In this document: one piece after another, positions 46,701 to 51,038 of the stretch
Layout of the letters: each line of letters begins with the position of its first letter
Numbering within the stretch: position 1 is the first letter of the stretch
Assembly: GCA_011033025.1 (NCBI GenBank)
Contig: WFMF01000151.1
Span: forward strand, 1 to 64,000
Origin: Beroe forskalii
Taxonomy: Eukaryota; Ctenophora; Nuda; Beroida; Beroidae
Reading direction: 5' to 3'
DNA: 64,000 nt
Position numbers and translations under genes: made by a program
The notes under the pieces: model-generated
What the model was told of the DNA's origin: nothing
The model's input: only the letters and a program-made list of their open reading frames with translations
Database searches by the model: none

Positions 46701-47122
46701 TATAATCTTCAAACATGGCATCATTGGGTTTTGGGGGTGAGCACTGAGCAGGGATGTGGGCTGTGAAGATTTGCTATCTTCTCTCTGAAGTTAAGTTGCG
46801 GAGAACGAGTATATTGATAGAGACGTTGTGCCATTGGCCTTTGCGCGATGAAAAACCCAAGGATACGTTTTGTCGTTTTATGGTAGGGTAGGAGCCGGGC
46901 TTCAAGCCTTGGATATCGTAATCTGTAATCAATCCGTGAACCACACTGAGTCCTGTTACCCTTTAACCTGTCCCGCATATCCAGGTGTGTATCGGAGATG
47001 ACGACTCCTCCTCAGACGGGTATGTAGATGAGGATGAGGAGATTGGGGACGACTTCTCCAGCTCAGTCTTCAGCCAGATGAAAGTTAATGTGGACTCTGA
47101 TGACATGGACGGTCTCGAGTAG
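16104..47122 (+). CDS. TDRD12: TDRD12 (Yb-like) homologue: whole gene span, about 29 exons
   Basis: One + strand gene of about 31 kb is assembled from GT-AG exons whose phases agree at most junctions. The order is an N-terminal Tudor-like half, a Ser/Arg and Gly-rich linker, a DEAD-type helicase core, the helicase C lobe, a CCCH finger, an extended Tudor region, an ARM-like block, a CS domain and an acidic tail. TDRD12-family proteins act with PIWI proteins and other Tudor proteins in germ-line granules in secondary piRNA production. A role in transposon silencing is inferred from the family. Nucleotide-binding motifs are degenerate (see helicase block). Three introns contain minus-strand genes. 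A poly(A) signal AATAAA lies at 47,433. The 5' end is not found. The family is firmly supported by domain order plus the CS tail motif. Uncertain points are the exon borders near 16.7-18.7 kb, 22.2-22.5 kb and 45.87-45.95 kb. Confidence 0.8.
16733..17998. repeat. 38 bp minisatellite, about 33 copies, over an exon-intron border
   Basis: The unit is CAGAAACATCACATGCAAAA followed by CACAGCGGTTAGTGGACA. Copies are mostly 90-100% alike and the unit is 38 bp, so it is not a multiple of three. The array starts within the last codons of the exon that begins at 16551 and ends at 17,998. Long open frames through it are repeat translations. No spacers are present, so it is not CRISPR-like. Confidence 0.9.
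17999..18694. other. TDRD12: Remaining intron before the SR/Gly-rich exon
   Basis: AT-rich intron with a short direct repeat (CATTCAGACCTGAGCTGCC at 18,234 and 18,268). No coding exon or mobile element recognised. Confidence 0.5.
18695..19328 (+). CDS. TDRD12: TDRD12 homologue: Ser/Arg/Pro and Gly-rich linker exon
   Basis: Acceptor AAACAG and strong donor TCATT|GTAAGT. The translation contains NVNEELVKKEFARVAG, then SP/SPR repeats (SPSRHSSSPSRH and three NSPRG-type units), then about 14 copies of a five-residue Gly-rich unit of GGGAS or GGGMS type encoded by a 15 bp repeat (about 19,072-19,275), and ends SFNIKS. It is low complexity and probably disordered. The SP sites could be phosphorylated (inference). 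The unit length of 15 bp keeps the frame, unlike the intronic arrays on both sides. The antisense frames here are shadows. Confidence 0.7.
19500..20031. repeat. 21 bp minisatellite made of a 3' splice site, about 25 copies
   Basis: The unit is CACTCCCGCAGTAATAAATTT with small variants. Each contains a pyrimidine-rich tract and CAG, then TAATAA. The final unit, ACTCCCACAG at 20,022-20,031, is the real acceptor of the next exon (exon starts T-AAG-CGC at 20,032). The array fills most of the intron 19,329-20,031. Confidence 0.9.
20032..22999 (+). CDS. TDRD12: TDRD12 homologue: degenerate DEAD-box helicase core (lobe 1 and start of lobe 2)
   Basis: Exons: 20032-20210 (VYSIQDCYFAPKIEQQYIKG, Q-motif region), 20727-20847, 21153-21250 (PKVLIVVPSCKDADLLTRYC, motif Ia region), 21645-21773 (LLVITPQSLIDSY, motif Ib/GG region), 22067-22187, about 22509-22651 (IVLISETWLPIYH) and 22807-22999 (KKIAVFVRECGRQLVEAL, motif IV region). 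The Walker A place reads GRDGVLVFHPDNTLRPELTF with no GKT. The DEAD place reads HLILHKSHELF, and SAT is SET. ATP hydrolysis is therefore unlikely, an inference. One base is missing near 20,790: with it the frame continues as VLIKGTYARFPKNYS to a perfect donor at 20,847. The junction 22187/22509 is not phase-clean, and an acceptor at AAAG|TGT near 22,522 would restore it. Confidence 0.75.
20268..20345 (+). repeat. tRNA-derived SINE fragment
   Basis: The piece has an A-box-like TGGTGTATTGG stretch and a good B box (GGTTCAATTCC) within GATCCCGGGTTCAATTCCCC. The 5' and 3' ends do not pair into an acceptor stem, so it is not a functional tRNA gene. It lies in an intron of the TDRD12 homologue, and its 3' tail and borders are unclear. 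Confidence 0.5.
21285..21610. repeat. Intronic tandem repeat, about 16-18 bp (TTGACACCAGTTCACC)
   Basis: About 18 imperfect copies of a GACACCAGTTCAC-type unit fill most of the intron between the exons ending at 21,250 and starting at 21,645. Small open frames are repeat translations. Confidence 0.75.
23388..23657. repeat. Dispersed repeat, copy 2
   Basis: Same family as 4,929-5,215, with shared blocks in the same order and scattered indels. It lies inside the large intron 23,000-30,546. Confidence 0.6.
23885..24645. mobile_element. Foldback element with TA target duplication, Tc1/mariner-like ends
   Basis: The ends CCGGGTGGTCCAAAAAGAAC and the complement are the tips of two inverted arms of about 320 bp each, separated by a central stretch of about 130 bp. 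The dinucleotide TA flanks both sides (23,883 and 24,646). The arms are nearly identical, which suggests a recent insertion or ongoing gene conversion. Both arms carry the same open frame in opposite directions without transposase motifs, so the element is non-autonomous. Confidence 0.8.
25126..28179 (-). CDS. Secreted F5/8-like + Sushi + six WSC-like modules, nested in a TDRD12 intron
   Basis: Three minus-strand exons: 28125-28179 (signal peptide MCHRIVLLLYLAALSTQK), 27420-27815 (a discoidin/fucolectin-like domain with GGLTASMKNRYHG, NLVDG and IYNRMDCCRDRI), and 25126-27282. Phase-1 junctions agree. The last exon starts with a Sushi-like domain (DCEVQIPHSN through LHCSRYGILV to LPSC). Six copies of a module of about 105 residues follow, with pattern LGCW-x-D, RAI-x-x-LE, Y-x-x-R, KC-x-x-AA-x-SYGY, VFALQ-x-GG, Y-x-x-YG-x-S-x-C and N-x-VY-x-I. 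Module starts are at about 27,041, 26,726, 26,412, 26,097, 25,782 and 25,465, mostly 315 bp apart. Module 2 lacks one base (near 26,573) and module 5 has two extra bases (near 25,697), so the assembled exon is split over three frames. WSC-like is a resemblance only. Probably a carbohydrate-binding extracellular protein. Confidence 0.75.
27900..28390. repeat. Duplicated 5' region of the nested secreted gene, copy 1
   Basis: The block with the signal-peptide exon and upstream sequence (for example GGTCGCATGAAGATTTTGTT at 28,308) recurs at 29,850-30,235. The two copies flank the galectin exon, so the promoter plus first exon was duplicated. Confidence 0.75.
28868..29392 (-). CDS. Galectin-domain exon, nested in a TDRD12 intron
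   Basis: A single 525 bp minus-strand exon with acceptor CGCCAG and donor CACG|GTGAGT is phase 1 at both ends. It contains a galectin-like carbohydrate-recognition fold: DIIYHLDFRVQ (place of the H-x-N-P-R motif), ILQNSKQDGEW (place of V-x-N and W), PDTYKVTFNGAPLPEEF and TYVRLGIRNIGS. The sugar-binding H, N and W are kept, while the N-P-R and E-R positions are changed, so ligand binding may differ. An N-terminal stretch with KCVLSSSDPEDVYYSC precedes the fold. By phase it can follow the decayed signal exon at 29,950 and could continue into the F5/8-like exon at 27,815, giving one longer mosaic protein. Otherwise it is a separate gene with unknown ends. Confidence 0.65.
29850..30235 (-). pseudogene. 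Duplicated signal-peptide exon lacking its start codon
   Basis: This is copy 2 of the 27,900-28,390 block. The exon equivalent to 28125-28179 begins at 29,950 and still reads HRIVLLLYSAVLSTQQ with an intact GTATTG donor. A 14 bp deletion between two CAT trinucleotides removed the ATG. An in-frame TGA lies upstream, so this exon cannot start translation as assembled. Confidence 0.6.
30547..31515 (+). CDS. TDRD12: TDRD12 homologue: helicase C lobe and CCCH zinc finger
   Basis: Exons 30547-30683, 31024-31158 and 31348-31515. The first reads VPDCDVVLNYDLPNSLTAF, the helicase motif V/VI region with the Y-D-L-P typical of DEAD proteins. The second has CLSLFFISEEEDAQGV and LVKYLSRYTAHIP, as in TDRD12. 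The third contains CPYLLQYGVCSLRTCPQRH, a C-x8-C-x4-C-x3-H finger, then RVLDIPLRGKIQ. The first exon joins exon 22807-22999 across a 7.5 kb intron in phase 1, which contains the galectin/WSC locus on the other strand. Order and spacing agree with vertebrate TDRD12. Confidence 0.8.
32157..32404. repeat. 35 bp minisatellite at the 3' end of the Ly6/uPAR gene, about 7 copies
   Basis: The unit is GGCGCACTCCGTCCACTTCA followed by CGCCATGTAGAAAGC. The copy next to the gene supplies its last codons and the stop (read from minus: TTC-TAC-ATG-GCG-TGA), so every other unit carries an identical potential terminus in the 3' flank. Confidence 0.9.
32386..33701 (-). CDS. GPI-anchored protein with two Ly6/uPAR (LU) domains, nested in a TDRD12 intron
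   Basis: Four minus-strand exons, 33588-33701, 33214-33310, 32815-32956 and 32386-32575, join with matching phases to 180 codons plus stop. The signal peptide MKFLMVLSALLGATYS is followed by LU domain 1 (SCHTDST, GCGDCTFGNRNCVDC, AENCN) and LU domain 2 (YRCYEW, TCHIGADANSDEKIC, GCGPCL, NCLECVGDMCN). Each ends in the hallmark C-N. The C terminus, GSTALSASFLLAALLTAFYM, is a typical GPI-attachment signal. LU proteins are cell-surface adhesion, complement-control or receptor-modulating proteins, and the ligand here is unknown. The acceptor part of exon 2 is partly duplicated (33,284-33,345 and 33,357-33,410). The host is the TDRD12 intron 31,516-35,615. Confidence 0.8.
33440..33545. mobile_element. 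Short foldback element (GCGCGGC family)
   Basis: The GCGCGGCTCACAG and CAGTGAGTCGCGCG inverted arms and the flank AAAAGCCGCGCACGTGGGAG match the element at 41,418. It lies just 3' of exon 1 of the Ly6/uPAR gene, in its intron. Confidence 0.45.
34085..34170. repeat. Short tandem repeat, about 15-16 bp (ATGGATACCAAGTACC)
   Basis: Five to six near-identical units. Overlapping open frames on the minus strand are repeat translations. Confidence 0.8.
34259..34501. mobile_element. Foldback MITE, about 240 bp
   Basis: Left arm GACTTGTTTACATTGCTACC pairs with right arm GGTAGCAATGTAAACAAGTC. The outer parts also pair (ACATTAGCTTGAAAATAGT with ACTATTTTCCAGCT). No clear target duplication was determined. 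The rest of 34,500-35,600 is AT-rich intron without a recognised gene. Confidence 0.6.
35616..38237 (+). CDS. TDRD12: TDRD12 homologue: extended Tudor region
   Basis: Exons 35616 to about 35805, 35972-36059, 36264-36563, 36665-36770, 36995-37170, 37354-37464, 37697-37823 and 38102-38237. The first opens VKITAVSDGNRFFGRILS, a Tudor strand pattern right after the CCCH exon as in TDRD12. Exon 36264 encodes EEGLYPLETVYRFPARL and LIVCGVKP. The canonical Tudor core is in exon 37697: WYRAEV, YHVYFVDYGNEDEAV and IPPHFLQLP, keeping the aromatic-cage and D-Y-G-N residues that bind symmetrically dimethylated arginine of PIWI proteins. Function by family: PIWI or partner docking. Exon 38102-38237 ends in phase 1 and joins the exon starting at 43,152. 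Confidence 0.8.
37941..38077. mobile_element. Short foldback element (GCGCGGC family)
   Basis: The arm GGCAGTTCGAACTG pairs with GCAGTTCGAACTG, and the inner parts carry TGCGCGGCTT and AAGCCGCGCA. It sits in the 278 bp intron 37,824-38,101 and ends only about 25 bp before the acceptor. Confidence 0.55.
38238..39281. other. Intron sequence 3' of the nested F5/8-like gene
   Basis: AT-rich intron with no supported exon of the TDRD12 homologue. The minus-strand 3' end of the nested gene probably lies in 39,166-39,281. A short CpG-richer patch at 38,780-38,960 has a minus-strand open frame but no motif I recognise. Confidence 0.4.
39282..42521 (-). CDS. Secreted protein with two F5/8-like domains, nested in a TDRD12 intron
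   Basis: Nine minus-strand exons join with consistent phases: 42446-42521, 42033-42157, 41579-41679, 41122-41237, 40839-40946, 40517-40599, 40191-40327, 39864-39994 and 39282-39374. The signal peptide MLTSIFLLVMGVVPVRTS comes first. Domain 1 reads QQVWIQIEISENNYIDSVVI, CWQRLHGAKVEVIRG and QCDGRYGNKIRV. Domain 2 repeats the layout with PPYVRIDLLGGTSVKVG, TMAGNQNVCGDP and SVIVSNEKTTESLCFVEIYV. This is the jelly-roll pattern of fucolectin/coagulation F5/8-type domains: W-x-x-I-x-I, a mid Cys pair, a terminal I-x-E-I strand. It is probably a secreted lectin or adhesion protein, about 325-345 residues. The C-terminal end is unclear: either the exon reads on to a stop at 39,166, or it is spliced. 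The host is the TDRD12 intron 38,238-43,151. Confidence 0.7.
41418..41575. mobile_element. Foldback element (GCGCGGC family)
   Basis: The arm GTAATCATGCGCGGC pairs with GCCGCGCATGATTAC, and the ends TCGAACCCCACGTGCGC and GCGCACGTAGGAGTTCGCC are also inverted. It lies directly next to the donor of exon 3 of the nested F5/8-like gene (exon starts 41,579). Confidence 0.6.
42756..42799. other. Perfect 18 bp inverted repeat with 8-base loop
   Basis: CGATGTGGTTCTTTTTAC (42,756-42,773), loop TGACACTT, then GTAAAAAGAACCACATCG (42,782-42,799). The transcript of either strand would form an uninterrupted hairpin. It lies upstream of the nested F5/8-like gene and inside the TDRD12 intron. It could be a promoter element, a MITE remnant or a small-RNA hairpin. 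Confidence 0.6.
43152..45081 (+). CDS. TDRD12: TDRD12 homologue: ARM-like helical block
   Basis: Exons 43152-43264, 43453-43784, 44040-44231, 44552-44778 and 44959-45081. Amphipathic helices repeat throughout: MPLIDILCRSHVGL, DLATVCRLCKLRYEDESV, MVHLISSLNLVLKMQ, EEEVLVSLIKKLTS, AGTQCIVSLCELCVYKQ, LRTLMKFLREASDECLEQIL, FFKEEGGLKDVCRATKRC and TEWFKELKNKRRDF. The pattern of 40-odd residue helical pairs resembles armadillo/HEAT repeats. The phase join from 38,237 (G|TG) and the downstream CS domain place it inside the TDRD12 homologue. One base is in excess near 43,503-43,508: the frame LYRSDDDYVVLCAAES must shift to reach VDLKAGDKGVIPGDL. From memory vertebrate TDRD12 has no such block here, so it may be lineage-specific or from a fused neighbour. 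Confidence 0.65.
45741..47122 (+). CDS. TDRD12: TDRD12 homologue: CS (p23-like) domain and acidic tail
   Basis: Exons 45741-45869 (EEKEEGENQDQIPVPMTR, linker), about 45946-46150, 46467-46695 and 46985-47122 (stop TAG). The CS domain reads EPSILWYQRKRSVALSIQ, LKDVGKHELKVEESRIL and VFSSWHSGYLYRF, then YTLFDAVSKM, SSELLVILTKQTPSARWSTL and NVKLDFSRACDSEDE. The last block corresponds to the vertebrate TDRD12 CS tail, where the same V-I-L-x-K and W-x-x-L-x order is followed by an acidic run. CS domains commonly contact HSP90. The exon starting near 45,946 is in the CS frame only if its acceptor is shifted or a base is lost, and both intron borders share the direct repeat GGGAAATATCCTA. The tail is Asp/Glu-rich (DSEEEEEEV, GYVDEDEEIGDD). 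Confidence 0.75.
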
Positions 47123-47432
47123 AGTAACTCTGTAACTCCCACATCTCCCGCTCACCACTCACCACTCACCTCTCACCACTCCAAGGTTTCCACAGCGCCC
47201 CAACAACCACTCCTAATTCTCCTGTTGCTGTGTCTTTGCCTGGCTCTTGCCTCTTATCTGCGCTGTATACAGTATACTGCAGTGCAGAAGTGCTGTGAGC
47301 TGGGGAAGCTGGTGTCAAGGAATCAAGGACAGATGACTATAAGTTGAGAGGATCATGATATCATGAGGATTTGATAACTCATTCAAGTTGTGGCGGAGGC
47401 TGGTGACAGGGATTTGTCTTATTTAAATGTTC

Positions 47433-47438
47433 AATAAA
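47433..47438 (+). terminator. Poly(A) signal of the TDRD12 homologue
   Basis: AATAAA 311 bp after the TAG stop at 47,122, followed by a T-rich stretch. Confidence 0.6.
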
Positions 47439-47929
47439 AGATTATTTATTTAAACGTGATTAAACATTTGCATGGGTTTGAATTATTTTATTCTTATTTT
47501 ATTAACTTTTTTACTATAATTTTTACGATAATCCTGAATAATGGGGCAGATTTAAAGAAAGCAAATAGAGGGAATTATATCTCAGTTCATTTAGTTGAAG
47601 GTGTTTTTTAATTTAGATCCATTGACCCTTTTGAAAGTTTGAACTAGAAATCTAGGCCTTGTGATTATTTTTATCAATAAATCGTTATTTGTTATTTCGT
47701 ACGTTGAACTTTTAGTTTCATTGCATAAAATTGCACTGGTTTATTTCTTTATTTTCAGTTGCCGATTAGTTGGATGGCATTTGGATCCTTTTTACTTTTT
47801 TATACCTTTTCATACAAATTAACAAAAAAAGTTCTGAAAAATCATAACATTTCTTTCTGCACTTGCCAATCTTTGAATGTTTTATCCAATTTTCAATTCG
47901 CTTAAATCCTTAATCGCCAACTTGTTCAG

Positions 47930-49078
47930 GATGATAAAAGGTTCCTCAAGGAGCAATGTTTGGTCCCCCTCCTTACTTCCCCGCTGATCATATCAGAACG
48001 AGCCATCTCGTACGGGATAAAGAAAGACAAGTTCGGATACCCGATCAGGAAACGTGACCCTGAGACTGAGGAAGTATCAGATAATCTGAGCAGTCTCATC
48101 AAGAAATCTCCTCTTCCTCCCCCAAGCCCTCCCAGTGGGTACGATGTCAAGACCAACGAGTCTATGGCACTGTACAAGGCTTACCTGGAGTCAGACAGGA
48201 AGTCAATGTTGGAAGCGTTCGTGAGGAAAACCCCCGATTTCAGCGATGTTGTGAAACCTGTTGAGTTCCGTGAGGGCATGCGACGGACTGGGCTGATTGG
48301 ACGGAAACACGGACAAACTGTGTCGTATCTCAGAAACGGAGACAAGGTGGTTTCCACCATGGTCGAAATACAGGATAACTTCGTGCTGTCATGTCAACCC
48401 ACGATCTACCACGGTAAGACGGACTATCTGAAGATGAAGCTGGCAGCTTTTGATGTTCCTTCTGTTGAAGATGTCTCTCTGGTGAAACAGAAGGAATACC
48501 TCTCTGTTGGCATTCCTCCAAAACAAGTGGAACACGAGTTCATTGTGACAGCAGAGCAGGAACTCCCGACCAACTACAAGCTGGATCTGTCTCACTTCTT
48601 CGTGGGGCAGTACCTGGATGTGGCTGGTCTGACCATCAACAGGGGCTTCCAGGGCGTGGTCAGGCGGTGGGGGTACAAGGGACAGAAACAGACTGGTCCG
48701 GGGAAGACCCACAGACGTCCCGGGTCCATCTCCACCCAGGGACTAGCCCGAGTGTTGAAGGGTAAGAAGATGCCGGGTATCATGGGCAACAGACCCCATG
48801 TTACTCGGGATGTTCAGATCCTGTATGCTAACTACGAGAAGAGGTACATGTTGGTGGAAGGGCCCTTGCAGGGGGTCAACGGGTGCTTCCTCTTCTTCAG
48901 TGACTCGCTCAATAAGGACCCTATTCAGGGCCCGCTCCTTCACTGTCCTACTTTCCTGGGCCACAGGACGGATATAGGTCATGAGATCTATGATAGGGGC
49001 GTTATAGACCCCACTGAGTCGTTCGAGTATGTCTACAATAACAGATTAGATAGGAAACAGCGTGTACCAAGAAGTTAG
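47930..49078 (+). CDS. MRPL3: Mitochondrial large-subunit ribosomal protein uL3m
   Basis: An uninterrupted exon of about 382 codons follows the acceptor TTGTTCAG at 47,929. The uL3 fold is clear: RRTGLIGRKHGQTVSYL, VGQYLDVAGLTINRGFQGVV, RRWGYKGQKQTGPGKTHRRP, GSISTQGLARVLKGKKMPG and MGNRPHVTRDVQILY. It is a structural protein of the mitochondrial ribosome near the peptidyl-transferase centre. The N-terminal part (DDKRFLKEQCLVPLLTS, SERAISYGIKKDKFGYP) is typical of mitochondrial uL3 extensions. No in-frame ATG precedes the conserved part; the ATG at 47,931 is in another frame and stops after 18 codons. A first exon with start codon and transit peptide is therefore missing, yet only about 490 bp separate this exon from the poly(A) signal of the upstream gene. 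The gene ends in TAG at 49,078. Confidence 0.9.
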   Translation, partial: DDKRFLKEQCLVPLLTSPLIISERAISYGIKKDKFGYPIRKRDPETEEVSDNLSSLIKKSPLPPPSPPSGYDVKTNESMALYKAYLESDRKSMLEAFVRKTPDFSDVVKPVEFREGMRRTGLIGRKHGQTVSYLRNGDKVVSTMVEIQDNFVLSCQPTIYHGKTDYLKMKLAAFDVPSVEDVSLVKQKEYLSVGIPPKQVEHEFIVTAEQELPTNYKLDLSHFFVGQYLDVAGLTINRGFQGVVRRWGYKGQKQTGPGKTHRRPGSISTQGLARVLKGKKMPGIMGNRPHVTRDVQILYANYEKRYMLVEGPLQGVNGCFLFFSDSLNKDPIQGPLLHCPTFLGHRTDIGHEIYDRGVIDPTESFEYVYNNRLDRKQRVPRS

Positions 49079-51037
49079 TTAGTTAGTTATTAAAATTCCC
49101 CCGCCTAATAGTTGAATGTTTGGGGCCTGAAATTATTAAAATTTTTGTATGATCGTTGATATCAAACCAAGATTTATCACCATACGACAAGCTTTATCAG
49201 GTCAGCTTCTTTTTTATTCTGATTTAATTTATTCATTCTGATTAGAAATTGATGCCAGAAGGGCTTTAGGGTCTGATAATGATGTAAATTTATAGTCATA
49301 GACTGAACAGAGCTTTACTAATATTTGACAATTTTTATGAAATTTTCAATTTCACGAACAAAGATGTTGAACTCATAGCTAACGCAAAGGGCATAAAAGA
49401 TTTGGAATATCACAGAAAAGGTTATGGCTTAAACTTTGAACGTTAAGCTGTAATTAATTGTGCCAACCGGTGCCAAGCTCCAGTTATGTCTGATCATGAT
49501 ATGAATCTATTGTGTTCCTGCTCTGTTCATAATATTTTGTTGTCTTGACTTGTCAGTGCATTGTTTGGCCTAATGGGTGGGCGTCCTGCCTTGACGGTTG
49601 AATGGTCTTTGCCCAATGGTACCGTTTGTTCATAACAAGATGATGTTTGTTTATGTACCAAAAATCTGTTTTTTAGTCAAATTCTTACGAATATTATGGT
49701 TTATGTTCCAAAAAGCCCATTATGAGTGAGCTGCAAATAATTGCACGAAATTTTTCACCTACTTGACACTGAAATCTGTGGTATGAATCGTACAAAATAT
49801 TCTGAGATCAATTTCACATATGATGAGACGTTCGAGGCGATATCAGAATGAGTAAGACATATTATCATGACAGGCAAAATGATCAGTAGAAAGTAAGCTC
49901 TGAACATTGGCCAGGTTCACGGTTAGATGGTTGAGGGGTGTACTGCCTCTTTCCATGATTATGTGATTAACACCAGTAGCTCATACAGGTTTTGAGTCCA
50001 TAATCAGGTAATTGGAGGGGAGAATCACCCTGTGTTATTATTATTACTTCATTAGGAAGTTAGGACCACGCAAACCAGCAAAGCGAAGACCTGGATACTG
50101 CGGGTCTATATCCGCAAATAGGGCAGAATCATGCCGGAATGATCATTAAACTTAAAGCACAAAGCATAGCTACGACACAAAGCATTCAAAGGATTTATGT
50201 TAAACACTGTTTAGAGAGGGTGCTCTGTTTGATATAATGATACTGACTTCGTAGACTATAGGGTATGTTACATCGCACCTGTTCCATTATTAAGGCAGGA
50301 ACCAAGACTCCGAATATGAACTGAATATGGAACAGGGAACTGATTGGTCATGAGTATTGGCATCCTTCAAGGAATACCCTGGGAGACACCATTTCATTTG
50401 GTACAAATGCTATAAAATGCCCATTCCTAGGTTTGTTCAGTAACAACAGAGTGGTAACAATAGTAAGTTTATACCCATTGTAGCTCTGGAACATAGCTAT
50501 TATAACTGTGTTACTTTCCTATTAGAACTTGCGCCTCCACATATTTTCCACAATGACTGCATAACTGCTTTACTTAAACCAAAAGCAATCGACCGAATAT
50601 AATATGATACCGACATCTGGTGTCATGGTGTCATGGTATGAGGTTTAGGATAATGCGCTTTAAGTGGTAGGAGTAATATGTTTACACACGGATGCTTCTG
50701 CATCTTTGAGCTACTTGATCCCTAATTTAGTAATTTGTTGGAACCAAGCACTGAGTACTTATCTTATAAATTGAGCTCATAAACAATGTGCATCGGAATA
50801 ATTGAGATACCCAACCCAAGATAAGAGGTCTTCCATCTTCCCCTCAACTCTCCACATCCTCTATAGTAGTTTAGAATGAAATCATATCCCTGGTTGGAAA
50901 AATGAACTTCTTCCCCTAAAGTCTAAACTTCTAAATTCCCCTCATCCTTTTTTCTTAAAAAGTATCGATATGATAACATGATTATGAATTTGATGATTTG
51001 AACAATGAATTGATTTCACACCTCCCTCTTCTTATAG
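49079..51037. other. Spacer or 5' intron between MRPL3 and the dsRBD gene
   Basis: AT-rich sequence with no supported exon. A stretch at 49,920-50,010 (GGTTAGATGGTTGAGG and, 75 bases on, GGTTTTGAGTCC) has weak similarity to tRNA A and B boxes and might be a decayed SINE. The promoter of the downstream gene should lie here, with a 5' UTR intron ending at 51,037. Confidence 0.4.
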
Positions 51038-51038
51038 G

